Source: Scalesia atractyloides (lineage: Eukaryota; Streptophyta; Magnoliopsida; Asterales; Asteraceae). Taken from it: DNA of 64,000 nt. Positions 10,720 to 21,846 of this stretch are shown one piece after another; within the stretch, counting starts at the first letter, position 1, and each line of letters starts with the position of its first letter. The notes beneath the pieces are model-generated. The model was not told the origin of the DNA. It saw only the letters and a list, made by a program, of their open reading frames with translations, and ran no database searches. The stretch covers positions 15,295,001-15,359,000 of the forward strand of contig CAMTDV010000013.1 of the NCBI GenBank assembly GCA_947069175.1, read 5' to 3'. Both the position numbers and the translations under genes were made by a program.

Positions 10720-11498
10720 CTACAAGGAATACATGACAAGAGTATGAGTTGGATGCTTTTGGGATCATGGGTCGCATTAGGAATGAACATTCATAAAATA
10801 ATTATAGAAAAATACTACATCCATAGGATGTCTTGGGCTTTGCTCGCTGTTAGGCCCTACATGCCGCCATACTTTACCTGTGTAATCATGTGGGCCCCCA
10901 TGAATACCGGTTTTTCATATGGTTCGCACGGGTTTGCCAGGTTGCGTACACAAAAACCCGGAGAAAATCGAGAAATATGTATACAACGTGTGATATTCGG
11001 AATGTGTCCAGGTGTGGACACGGTGACACCTCAAAGTAGGGTTAGTTCGAACGACGTTTGGTGTGGCATGCTTTGGCCTAATAGGTCCTTCGTACTCTCA
11101 TCGTTGGTCCCCAGGTAGGCAAACTGGTCCATTATATTGGATTTATACGAATGCCAGCCTAGACAGGACGTTCCGACTACCGGTACTTGTACCCTTCCAG
11201 TTACTACATGCCCGTCGCAGAACTTACTTTGATGAGATTTGAAAATTGCACAAAATATTTGGATAATGAGAATATGAAAATAAATTGAATACATGAACAT
11301 CGATATATGTATAATGAATATGTATATATGTATAATGAATATGTATATAAGCATGTATGTTTGACTATAAATGTAAACAAATATGAAACAAATAAATGTC
11401 ACAAGTTTGTATGTAACCACCTAATCAATTAAAATTTAGGCAGACTATAGTATAGGCTCTAAGGGTCTAATAACCTATCCTATATCCCTATAGTCATG
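10720..11498 (-). other. 5' leader of gypsy unit 2
   Basis: Copy of 3746-4524, with no recognisable gene. Confidence 0.55.
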
Positions 11499-11510
11499 GC
11501 TCTGATACCA
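11499..11510 (-). other. Primer-binding site, gypsy unit 2
   Basis: Minus strand TGGTATCAGAGC, three bases from the LTR, as at 4525-4536. Confidence 0.85.
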
Positions 11511-12593
11511 ATCTGTCACACCCCGACCCGCAGCGGAAAAGGTGATCGGGGCATGATTGGGTTATCATCAAAGCTCATGACATTTATTAAGCGTTTCATA
11601 TTCATTAATACAAATTAAATGGAAATTTACAATAAATGTTACAACATGATCTATCTAACAATCTAAACTTCTTTGTTCTCTTCTAAGGCATATCCTATGT
11701 TTTCCTTGCTTCAACCTGTTCACCTGTATCATGTGTAAAAAGGTTTTTGGATCAACATAATGTTGGCGAGTGAATCCTATGGAAAACATTTGAACAAATT
11801 TATTTAAATTGATTATGAAATATGTGCACAACCAAACATGAGTAAAAATAGATGTAACTTAATCAACAATCATAAGATGTTAAATGAAACACACATGAAC
11901 AATAGTGGAACAATTAGAGGCACGCGATGCTCAACTCGTCTCTCACGAGGAACTGAGGGGCCTGATGAATGATTTGCATAACATGATAATATGAATGACA
12001 CAACTACAAACAATATAAACCCAATGATACACACATGAACAATAATGAATTTGATTTGAAGCACGCGTTGTTCAACTCGTCTCCCACGAGGAACTGATGA
12101 GCTTAATGTATGAGTTTCATATAACTTGACAAAAGGCAATAAGTAAATCACAACAATAAAAACAATCTAAGTTTAGGTCATGATGTGGTATGGCACAAGT
12201 TTAAATAAATAAATTAATTATTTTCATAACACATGACACACCCCAAAACGTGTAATTTAAAAGGGGAAGTTGTAAGATTCACTCACAGTGGGTGCGTTCG
12301 GTTGATGACGTTGAATGCACGCGAAGTGGTTTTAACCACGAGTGAGATTTAACCTAGATAAATCGCATTATGGTTTGGTAAGTAAACGGATTTTATTAAA
12401 CTATTTTAGTAGGATTGTTGAGTGTATTTTTGTGAGTTTGAGGCTATTTTCTAACCTTAAAAATGTTATTTTTAATTGATTTTTAATTAAAATAATTAAA
12501 TAAAAATAATAAAAAAATTTGATTTTTTTCTGACCGTTGACCGTTTGACCTGACCGTTGACCTGACCGTTGACCGGTTCGATTCGGAATACCA

Positions 12594-13179
12594 GTGCGCT
12601 GAGTGAGGCTCGAACCCGAGACCTCCCGTACGCGTGCACGCAGCTCTACCAACTGAGCTACGTGTCTAACCCGTTATAAATCTGATTTTAATTATATAAT
12701 ATATATTAATTAGTTTAAACCGAAAATCATTTTATTTTAAAAACAGTTTTAAGCGAATCGGACATACACTCCACAGGTCTCGAACCCGGGACCTGTGGTT
12801 TAATCTAACACACAGTCCACCGCTGGACTGTGTGTTTAACATGTTATATAATTCGATTTTTATTATACTTAAATACAAATTATTTGTTTCCTTTTCTGCC
12901 TTATTTAAAAAGACTAGATAATTGTCCGAGTCGGTGCAGAAGACCGGACCCGAACTCGTGACCAGTGATATAAACAAACACACAGTCCACCGCTGGACTG
13001 TGTGTCTAACTTGGTTATTATTCCGGTTATCAATATACTTAACATATACCAGTGACGACTCCGGTTCAGTTTAACAAAAAAATGATTTTTATTAAGGCAG
13101 CGTGTGTGAGACGGGATTCGAACTCGAGACCTTTGCGTTCTATGTGCACACAGTCCACCGCTGGACTGTGTGTCTAACC
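12594..13179 (-). other. tRNA-like modules 1-4, second LTR copy
   Basis: Same four minus-strand modules as at 5608-6192, at 12594-12666, 12761-12840, 12928-13009 and about 13099-13179. A and B boxes and the repeated hairpin are preserved. One substitution falls in module 4. Confidence 0.5.
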
Positions 13180-13876
13180 CGAGTAATATCCTGATTTTAA
13201 TTATACTTATACGTTATAGCGGTCATCGTCTTCCTCGTCAAGTTAGAACCAGAAATCGAAATCGACTGGTTCAAGGTTTTTATCAGTTTATTAGTGTGTT
13301 TCAGTTCATTACGGTGAGATAAATGAGAAAAGAAAAAGAAATTGGGCGGAGAGGTATACCGACTGGACTCTCTGTTTTCCGGCAGAAACTCCGGCGACAG
13401 AATTCACCTCCGGCGACGTGTTCCTTGTAGCAGCGAGTCTCCAGGAAGCTTACAAAGGGTGTGGGTATCCCCGGTATAAGCTCAGAGGCTCAGTGAGGCT
13501 CAGGGATGGAGAAACCGGTTTTCCGGCGATGAGCAGGGAAATTCCGGCGAGTGGAATTACGCCGAGAAAAGGTGTGTTTTTGAGCGAAAAGGTTTGCAGT
13601 CGGTTGTGGGTGAATTTATAATGCAGAACGTTGAAGCACCTGGTCTGATTTCCGACTGTAATCATAAATCATAAAACTCCGGCGGTTATGGTTTGGTCGC
13701 GGACTTCAAACATCGGTTATAACCGATGTCTGGTTAATGGTTTACGTTATAACGTAAATTGTAGTTAAGACTCGCGAGATTTCCAGGATTCCGACGACTG
13801 AACTGTTTGGGCGCCGGTTTTGAATTCGTAACGTCCCTTTATGAATTAAATGATTCTATTATTTATCAAACAGAAC

Positions 13877-13962
13877 AAGTGGCGCAGTGGTTTGTGTGAT
13901 GTGCGATAAGGCTTGAACTGATTCGGTACAGACCCGGGTTCGAAACCCGGCAGAGTACTTTT
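13877..13962 (+). other. tRNA-like module 5, second LTR copy
   Basis: Unchanged A box, T arm and TTTT run compared with 6881-6966. Confidence 0.55.
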
Positions 13963-14169
13963 ATTTTATTTTGCGATTTTCAACAGTTTTTCAAAAACTA
14001 AATATATATTCCCGTATAATAATCGATTACGTATCGTTTAAAATTATTTTGGGCATTTAATTCGCAACGAAAATTTTGACTGACTGTTCGGTTGATAAAC
14101 GGAGCGGGTTTGGTAAATCCGTTTTTGACGGATGTTACAGAAGACACGGGTCAAGATTAAAGGGAAGAA

Positions 14170-14535
14170 TGTTGGATTTTAATCTTGACATTTGGTTATT
14201 ATTTAGTTTTATTAGTTGGTTTTTATTAATAAGTATTTTAGGTTGTTTTTTAATTTATTTAATTAGGATGATTTGGTATTCACTTTGACCGAATCTGTTT
14301 ATGTGTACGTTGTGGAGCTGCACATGGGTTAAATAGTGGGTCTAGTTTTAGGGTGAGTTTGTTGAGTTTGAGGCTATATATAGCCAACTAGCTTATTGAA
14401 TGAAAATGCAGCTTTTTCCTTTGCAAAATATCTCGTTTTCCACTACATACACACAAAACACATTGCTCTCAATTAATATAAAGCTTTTGATTCGTGAGTG
14501 AGTTCTAGTGAGTGAAAAGGGATCTGGTACCAACT
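14170..14535 (+). repeat. Copia LTR 1 (366 bp)
   Basis: Starts TGTTGG and ends CCAACT (the final base has changed from A). It contains tatatatag near 14383, a TATA-like site in the expected place for the LTR promoter. Primer site TGGTATCAGAGC at 14538-14549. Confidence 0.85.
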
Positions 14536-14929
14536 ATTGGTATCAGAGCACCCAGGTTAGAGCGCGATCAGGAGGCGTGATTTCATGTGAATAGCAAAGG
14601 AAGGAAGAAGACCGAGAGAGAGAGAGATACCGACGTTGGCGAGAAGAACAAAGCCGTAATTGACCGGTGGCTTGAAAATCAGACCGAAGAAATCTCGCCA
14701 GGAAGACAGTAGGTGTGAGCCAGAGACCGAAAGCTTACATTAGAGAAGATCGTGACCGCAGCCGGAAAGTGAACTCCGTCGGAAGACTGAGAAGACCGCG
14801 CAAAAGACTGACGATAGCCCGTGACCGCAAAAGAAGACCGTGACCGTAACCGGAGAAATAGAACCGGTGAGACCGTAAAGACCGAGGCCGCGTTAAAGAC
14901 CGAAGAGTGTGACCGAAAGGAAGTGAAGC

Positions 14930-15775
14930 ATGGTGATGGTACCTGCAAAAGAACCGTGTTCGATGTCGTACCAAGTTCCGACTTTGACCGCAACTAACTA
15001 TCCAGTATGGGCTATCAAGGTTAAGTCCATTTTGGATGCACATGGTCTTTTGGAGATGATCGAACCGAGGGCATTAGGTGTAGACCCAGACTCGAAGAAA
15101 TCGAAACAAGCACTCGCCTTCCTATTTCAAGCTATACCGCAGGAGATGGTGTTGCAAAATGTCGAGTCACACGGACCCGAAGAAAGTGTGGGATGGTTTA
15201 AAAACCGATACTTGGGTGTAGAGCGAGTGAGGGCGGCTCGAATTGCAAACGTTGAGAAGAGAGCTTGAAGGTTTATGTTTGAAGGAAGGAGAACTCTTGA
15301 TGATGGTGCTACTAAGGTGAGCGGAGTTGTTTCAAAGTTGAGGGGTCTCGGGTACAAAGTCGAAGAAGAAGAAATGGTGAGAAGGCTACTTGATGCAATG
15401 CCAAACTCCTATCTTCAAGTTGTAACTTCGATTGAGCAATGTTTCGATTTGGATTCAATGCTCTTTGATGAAGTGGTAGGAAGGCTTAATTCGTATGAAG
15501 AAAGAAGAAAAAGCCGTGGTGAAAAGGAAGAAGATCAAGCCAAATTTTGATGACCGAACAAAAGTATGATGGAAGTAGTGGACGAGGAAGAGGCCGCGAA
15601 AGAGGCTACGGTAGAGGTGAAAGAGGTCGAGGAAGAGGCTCGGGTCGAGGCGATTAAAGTGGAATTCGGTGCTATGATTGTGGAGTTTTTGGGCACTTTA
15701 GCTATGAGTGCACAAAATGGAAAAATAAAGTCACCCAAGCCAATTGATCGAAGAGGAAGAGCCGCATTGCTTTGA
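14930..15775 (+). pseudogene. Copia Gag, copy A (frameshifted)
   Basis: Starts MVMVPAKEPCSM. The UBN2-type Gag core (TLTATNYPVWAIK, then SILDAHGLLE) is readable until about 15159, where an extra A shifts the frame. Further small indels near 15200, 15250 and 15293 break it again, and the Gly/Arg-rich region and the CCHC knuckle lie in different frames. Compared with copies D and E it is clearly non-functional. Role if intact: particle protein for the gag-only copia element. Confidence 0.8.
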
Positions 15776-15805
15776 GGAAGAAACGGGTCAAGATTAAAGG
15801 GAGAA

Positions 15806-16179
15806 TGTTGGATTTTAATCTTGACATTTGGTTATTATTTAGTTTCATTAGTTGGTTTTTATTAATAAGTATTTTAGGTTGTTTTTTAATTTATTTAATT
15901 AGGATGATTTGGTATTCACTTTGACCGATCTATTGGACGTGTACGTTGTGGAGCTGCACATGGGTTAAATAGTGGGTCTAGTTTTAGGGTGAGTTTGTTG
16001 AGTTTGAGGCTATATATAGCCAACTAGCTTATTGAATAAAAATGCAGCCTTTTCCTTTGCAAAATATCTCGTTCATCTTTCTTCCTCTACATACACACAA
16101 ATCACATTGCTCTCAATTAATATAAAGCTTTTGATTCGTGAGCGAGTTCTAGTGAGTGAAAAGGGACCTGGTACCAACA
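15806..16179 (+). repeat. Copia LTR 2 (374 bp)
   Basis: TGTTGG...CCAACA, preceded by the purine tract and followed by the primer site at 16182-16193. Confidence 0.87.
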
Positions 16180-16574
16180 ATTGGTATCAGAGCACCCAGG
16201 TTAGAGTGCCATCAGGAGGGGCGATTTCATGTGAATCGCAAAGGAAGGAAGAAGACCGAGAGGGAGAGAGAGATACCGACGTTGGCGAGAAGAACAAAGC
16301 CGTAATTGACCGGTGGCTTGAAAATCAGACCGAAGAAATCTCGCCAGGAAGACCGTAGGTGTGAGCCAGAGACCGAAAGCTTACATCAGAGAAGATCGTG
16401 ACCACTGCCGGAAAGTGAACTCCGGCGGAAGACTGAGAAGACCGCCAAAAGACTGACGATAGCCCGAGACCTCAAAAGAAGACCGTGACCGTAACCGGAG
16501 AAATAGAACCGGTGAGACCGTAAAGACCGAGGCCGCGTTAAAGACCGAAGAGTGTGACAGAAAGGAAGTGAAGC

Positions 16575-16684
16575 ATGGCGATGGTACCTGCAAAAGAACC
16601 GGGTTCGAGGTCGTACCAAGTTCCGACTTTGACCGCAACTAACTATCGACTATGGGCTATCAAGGTTAAGTCCATTTTGGATGC
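16575..16684 (+). pseudogene. Copia Gag, copy B (5' fragment only)
   Basis: The first ~36 codons of Gag (MAMVPAKEPGS..., then ATNYRLWAIK). Sequence then jumps at ttggatgc back into the end of an LTR. The junction has at most one to three bases of shared sequence, so it looks like an end-joined or slippage duplication rather than homologous recombination. Confidence 0.8.
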
Positions 16685-16754
16685 CTCTCAATTAATATAA
16701 AGCTTTTGATTCGTGAGTGAGTTCTAGTGAGTGAAAAGGGACCTGGTACCAACA
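16685..16754 (+). repeat. Copia LTR 3' fragment
   Basis: Last ~70 bases of the LTR (ctctcaattaatataaag to ccaaca), joined directly to the Gag fragment at its left. The primer site after it is mutated (aggtatcagagc). Confidence 0.8.
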
Positions 16755-17150
16755 ATAGGTATCAGAGCACCCAGGTTTAGAGCGCCATCAGGAGGGGCGA
16801 TTTCATGTGAATCGCAAAGGAAGGAAGAAGACCGAGAGATAGAGAGAGATACCGACGTTGGCGAGAAGAACAAAGCCGTAATTGACCGGTGGCTTGAAAA
16901 TCAGACCGAAGAAATCTCGCCAGGAAGACCGTAGGTGTGAGCGAGAGACCGAAAGCTTACATTGGAGAAGATTGTGACCGCTGCCGGAAAGTGAACTCCG
17001 GCGGAAGACTGAGAAGACCGCCAAAAGACTGATGATAGCCGAAGACCGCAAAAGAAGACCGTGACCGTAACCCGAGAAATAGAACCGGTGAGACCGTAAA
17101 GACCGAAGCCGCGTTAAAGACCGTAGAGTGTGACCGAAAGGAAATGAAGC

Positions 17151-17993
17151 ATGGCGATGGTACCTGCAAAAGAACCGGGTTCGATGTCGTACCAAGTTCC
17201 GACTTTGACCGCAACTAACTATCCAGTATGGGCTATCAAGGTTAAGTCCATTTTGGATGCACATGGTCTTTTGGAGACGATCGAACCGAGGGCATTAGGT
17301 GTAGACCCAGACTCGAAGAAACCGAAACAAGCACTCGCCTTCCCATTTCAAGCTATACCGGAGGAGATGCTGTTGCAAATGTCGAGTCACACGGACCAGA
17401 AGAAAGTGTGGGATGGTTTAAAAACACGATACTTGGGTGTCGAGCGAGTGAGGGCGGCTTGAATTGCAACGTTAAGAAGAGAGCTTGAAGGTTTATGTTT
17501 GAAGGAAGGAGAACTCGTTGATGATGGTGCTACTAAGGTGAGCGGAGTTGTTTCAAAGTTGAGGGGTCTCGGGTACGAAGTCGAAGAAGAAGAAATGGTG
17601 AGAAGGCTACTTGATGCAATTCCAAACTCCTATCTTCAAGTTGTAACTTCGATTGAGCAATGTTTCGATTTGGATTCAATGCTCTTTGATGAAGTGGTAG
17701 GAAGGCTTAAGTCGTATGAAGAAAGAAAGCCGTGGTGAAAAGGAAGAAGATCAAGGCCAAATTTTGATGACGAACAAAAGTATGATGGAAGTAGTGGACG
17801 AGGAAGAGGCCGCGAAAGAGGCTACGGTAGAGGTGAAAGAGGTCGAGGAAGAGGCTAGGCTCGAGGCGATAAAAGTGGAATTCGGTGCTATGATTGTGGA
17901 GTTTTTGGGCACTTTAGCTATGAGTGCACAAAATGGAAAAATAAAGTCACCGAAGCCAATTTGATCGAAGTGGAAGAGCCGGCATTGCTTTGA
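17151..17993 (+). pseudogene. Copia Gag, copy C (nonsense and frameshift)
   Basis: Starts MAMVPAKEPGSM. The frame is open to 17462, where a C-to-T change turns an Arg codon into TGA. A later 5-base deletion near 17728 shifts the frame again. The CCHC region is still recognisable further on. Not functional. Confidence 0.8.
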
Positions 17994-18024
17994 GCAAGAA
18001 ATGGGTCAAGATTAAAGGGGAGAA

Positions 18025-18399
18025 TGTTGGATTTTAATCATGACATTTGGTTATTATTTAGTTTTATTAGTTGGTTTTTATTAATAAGTATTTTAGGTTG
18101 TTTTTAAATTTATTTAATTAGGATGATTTGGTATTCACTTTGACCGAATCTGTTGGATGTGTACGTTGTGGAGCTGCACATGGGTTAAATAGTGGGTCTA
18201 GTTTTAGGGTGAGTTTGTTGAGTTTGAGGATATATATAGCCAACTAGCTTATTGAATAAAAATGCAGCTTTTTCCTTTGCAAAATATCTCGTTCATCTTT
18301 CTTCCTCTACATACACATAAATCACATTGCTCTCAATTAATATAAAGCTTTTGATTCGTGAGTGAGTTCTAGTGAGTGAAAAGGGACCTGGTACCAACA
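18025..18399 (+). repeat. Copia LTR 3 (375 bp)
   Basis: TGTTGG...CCAACA, with purine tract before it and primer site after it. Confidence 0.87.
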
Positions 18400-18791
18400 A
18401 TTGGTATCAGAGCACCCAGGTTAGAGCGCCATCAGGAGGGGCTATTTCATGTGAATCGCAAAGGAAGGAAGAAGACCGAGAGAGAGAGAGATACCGACGT
18501 TGGCGAGAAGAACAAAGCCGTAATTGACCGGTGGCTTGAAAATCAGACGAAGAAATCTCGCCAGGAAGACCGTAGGTGTGAGCGAGAGACCGAAAGCTTA
18601 CATTAGAGAAGATCGTGACCGCTGCCGGAAAGTGAACTCTGGCGGAAGACTGAGAAGACCGCCAAAAGACTGACGATAGCCCAAGACCGCAAAAGAAGAC
18701 CGTGACCGTAACCCGAGAAATAGAACCGGTGAGACCGTAAAGACCGAAGCCACGTTAAAGACCGTAGAGTGTGACCGAAAGGAAGTGAAGC

Positions 18792-19634
18792 ATGGCGATG
18801 GTACCTGCAAAAGAACCGGGTTCGATGTCGTACCGAGTTCCGACTTTGACCGCAACTAACTATCCAGTATGGGCTATCAAGGTTAAGTCCATTTTGGATG
18901 CACATGGTCTTTTGGAGACGATCGAACCGAGGGCATTAGGTGTAGACCCAGACTCGAAGAAACCGAAACAAGCACTCGCCTTCCCATTTCAAGCTATACC
19001 GGAGGAGATGCTGTTGCAAATGTCGAGTCACACGGACCCGAAGAAAGTGTGGGATGGTTTAAAAACACGATACTTGGGTGTCGAGCGAGTGAGGGCGGCT
19101 CGAATTGCAACGTTGAGAAGAGAGCTTGAAGATTTATGTTTGAAGAAAGGAGAACTCGTTGATGATGGTGCTACTAAGGTGAGCGGAGTTGTTTCAAAGT
19201 TGAGGGGTCTCGGGTACGAAGTCGAAGAAGAAGAAATGGTGAGAAGGCTACTTGATGCAATGCCAAACTCCTATCTTCAAGTTGTAACTTTGATTGAGCA
19301 ATGTTTCGATTTGGATTCAATGCTCTTTGATGAAGTGGTAGGAAGGCTTAAGTCGTATGAAGAAAGAAAGCCGTGGTGAAAAGGAAGAAGATCAAGGCCA
19401 ACTTTGATGACCGAACAAAAGTATGATGGAAGTAGTGGACGAGGAAGAGGCCGCGGAAGAGGCTATGGTAGAGGTAAAAGAGGTCGAGGAAGAGGCTCGG
19501 GTCGAGGCGATAAAAGTGGAATTCGGTGCTATGATTGTGGAGTTTTTGGGCACTTTAGCTATGAGTGCACAAAATGGAAAAATAAAGTCACCGAAGCCAA
19601 TTTGATCGAAGAGGAAGAGCCGACATTGCTTTGA
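18792..19634 (+). pseudogene. Copia Gag, copy D (best preserved)
   Basis: 195 codons of Gag core are open (18792-19379). A 5-base deletion (near 19371) and a 1-base deletion (near 19400) together keep the overall frame but create an in-frame TGA between them. After this the same frame continues through a Gly/Arg-rich RNA-binding stretch and an intact CCHC knuckle (CYDCGVFGHFSYEC) to 19634. Only this short shifted stretch breaks the gene. Confidence 0.82.
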
Positions 19635-19665
19635 GGAAGAAACGGGTCAAGATTAAAGGGGAGAA

Positions 19666-20040
19666 TGTTGGATTTTAAACTTGACATTTGGTTATTATTT
19701 AGTTTTATTAGTTGGTTTTTATTAATAAGTATTTTAGGTTGTTTTTGAATTTATTTAATTAGGATGATTTGGTATTCACTTTGACCAAATCTGTTGGATG
19801 TGTACGTTATGGAGCTGCACATGGGTTAAATAGTGGGTCTAGTTTTAGGGTGAGTTTGTTGAGTTTGAGGCTATATATAGCCAACTAGCTTATTGAATAA
19901 AAATGCAACTTTTTCCTTTGCAAAATATCTCGTTCATCTTTCTTCCTCTACATACACATAAATCACATTGCTCTCAATTAATATAAAGCTTTTGATTCGT
20001 GAGTGAGTTCTAGTGAGTGAAAAGGGACCTGGTACCAACA
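19666..20040 (+). repeat. Copia LTR 4 (375 bp)
   Basis: TGTTGG...CCAACA, in the same context as the other LTRs. Confidence 0.87.
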
Positions 20041-20435
20041 ATTGGTATCAGAGCACCCAGGTTAGAGCGCCATCAGGAGGGGCGATTTCATGTGAATCGC
20101 AAAGGAAGGAAGAAGACCGAGAGAGAGAGAGAGATACCGACGTTGGCGAGAAGAACAAAGCCGTAATTGACCGGTGGCTTGAAAATCAGACCGAAGAAAT
20201 CTCGCCATGAAGACCGTAGGTGTGAGCGAGAGACCGAAAGCTTACATCAGAGAAGATCGTGACCGCTGCCGGAAAGTGAACTCCGGCGGAAGACTGAGAA
20301 GACCGCCAAAAGACTGACGATAGCCCAAGACCGCAAAAGAAGACCGTGACCGTAACCGGAGAAATAGAACCGGTGAGACCGTAAAGACCGAGGCCGCGTT
20401 AAAGACCGTAGAGTGTGACCGAAAGGAAGTGAAGC

Positions 20436-21282
20436 ATGGTGATGGTACCTGCAAAAGAACCGGGTTCGATGTCGTACCAAGTTCCGACTTTGACCGCAAC
20501 TAACTATCCAGTATGGGCTATCAAGGTTAAGTCCATTTTGGATGCACATGGTCTTTTGGAGATGATCGAACCGAGGGCATTAGGTGTAGACCCAGACTCG
20601 AAGAAATCGAAACAAGCACTCGCCTTCCTATTTCAAGCTATACCGCAGGAGATGGTGTTGCAAATGTCGAGTCACACGGACCCGAAGAAAGTGTGGGATG
20701 GTTTAAAAACACGATACTTGGGTGTAGAGCGAGTGAGGGCGGCTCGAATTGCAACGTTGAGAAGAGAGCTTGAAGGTTTATGTTTGAAGGAAGGAGAACT
20801 CGTTGATGATGGTGCTACTAAGGTGAGCGGAGTTGTTTCAAAGTTGAGGGGTCTCGGGTACAAAGTCGAAGAAGAAGAAATGGTGAGAAGGCTACTTGAT
20901 GCAATGCCAAACTCCTATCTTCAAGTTGTAACTTCGATTGAGCAATGTTTCGATTTGGATTCAATGCTCTTTGATGAAGTGGTAGGAAGGCTTAAGTCGT
21001 ATGAAGAAAGAAGAAAAAGCCGTGGTGAAAAGGAAGAAGATCAAGGCCAAATTTTGATGACCGAACAAAAGTATGATGGAAGTAGTGGACGAGGAAGAGG
21101 CCGCGAAAGAGGCTACGGTAGAGGTGAAAGAGGTCGAGGAAGAGGCTCGGGTCGAGGCGATTAAAGTGGAATTCGGTGCTATGATTGTGGAGTTTTTGGG
21201 CACTTTAGCTATGAGTGCACAAAATGGAAAAATAAAGTCACCAAGCCAATTGATCGAAGAGGAAGAGCCGGCATTGCTTTGA
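20436..21282 (+). pseudogene. Copia Gag, copy E (stop before zinc knuckle)
   Basis: A 242-codon open frame (20436-21164) covers the whole UBN2-type core and most of the Gly/Arg-rich stretch. It ends in TAA exactly where copy D reads GGCGATAAAAG: an A-to-T change made GATTAA. The CCHC knuckle follows in the same frame after the stop. The product would be a Gag lacking its zinc knuckle. The same change is seen in copy A, so those two copies share recent ancestry. Confidence 0.82.
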
Positions 21283-21313
21283 GGAAGAAACGGGTCAAGA
21301 TTAAAGGGGAGAA

Positions 21314-21687
21314 TGTTGGATTTTAATCTTGACATTTGGTTATTATTTAGTATTATTAGTTGGTTTTTATTAATAAGTATTTTAGGTTGTTTTTGAATTT
21401 ACTTAATTAGGATGATTTGGTATTCACTTTGACCAAATCTGTTGGATGTGTACGTTGTGGAGCTGCACATGGGTTAAATAGTGGGTCTAGTTTTAGGGTG
21501 AGTTTGTTGAGTTTAGGCTATATATAGCCAACTAGCTTATTGAATAAAAATGCAGCTTTTTCCTTTGCAAAATATCTCGTTCATCTTTCTTCCTCTACAT
21601 ACACACAAATCACATTGCTCTCAATTAATATAAAACTTTTGATTCGTGAGTGAGTTCTAGTGAGTGAAAAGGGACCTGGTACCAACA
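21314..21687 (+). repeat. Copia LTR 5 (374 bp), right end of array
   Basis: TGTTGG...CCAACA, followed by unique sequence (atctataacc). The 5-bp target duplication cannot be checked because the left end of the array is outside the window. Confidence 0.86.
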
Positions 21688-21846
21688 ATCTATAACCTAG
21701 TATTGTAATACATGAATAGAAAGAATTAACCAACAACCAAAGCTTTACCAAGTTTGCCTTTCCTTGTACATTAAATATGTGTTTGCGCTAATTTTCTAAA
21801 TTATATCCATTTTTTACGTACTCTATCTTAAGTTTTTAACCATAAT

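Larger units (their letters stand above)
1..14139 (-). mobile_element. Ty3/gypsy-type gag-only LTR element in tandem (3 LTRs, 2 internal units)
   Basis: The first ~6.97 kb repeats almost base for base (offset 6973-6987), followed by a third LTR. Read on the minus strand, each unit has LTR, initiator-Met-type primer site, gag, a long non-coding region, polypurine tract, LTR. No protease, reverse transcriptase or integrase was found, so the element must borrow these; this matches the TR-GAG class of non-autonomous plant retrotransposons. Neighbouring units share an LTR, the pattern expected from unequal LTR recombination or concatemer insertion. The left end lies outside the window. By eye the two complete LTRs differ by about six substitutions and a few small indels in 2.6 kb, so the structure is young. 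Confidence 0.88.
11514..14139 (-). repeat. Gypsy LTR, complete (right-most, 2626 bp)
   Basis: 5' LTR of unit 2 on the minus strand. It differs from 4540-7143 by an extra 12-bp gaccgttgacct repeat (near 12550), an extra 10 bp (near 13492) and a few point changes. It ends ...gttaca and is followed by gaaga, the predicted target duplication. The flank beyond is copia-element sequence. Confidence 0.85.
14140..21687 (+). mobile_element. Ty1/copia-type gag-only element in tandem array
   Basis: Head-to-tail series of ~370-bp LTRs (TGTTGGATTT...ACCAACA) alternating with ~1.27-kb internal regions. Each internal region has a TGGTATCAGAGC primer site, a leader rich in GACCG, a Gag gene with UBN2-like core and one CCHC knuckle, and a purine tract (aaaggggagaa). 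No protease, integrase or reverse transcriptase is present. One unit contains an internal partial duplication (16685). The first 30 bases (14140-14169) are the 3' end of another internal region, so the array continued leftwards before the gypsy array inserted. All gag copies are broken. Confidence 0.85.

Noticed and set aside
14679..15043. Antisense open frames (about 100 codons) repeated in each copia unit
   Set aside because: They are shadows of the GACCG-rich leader and the start of gag. No known motif, and they vary in length from unit to unit.
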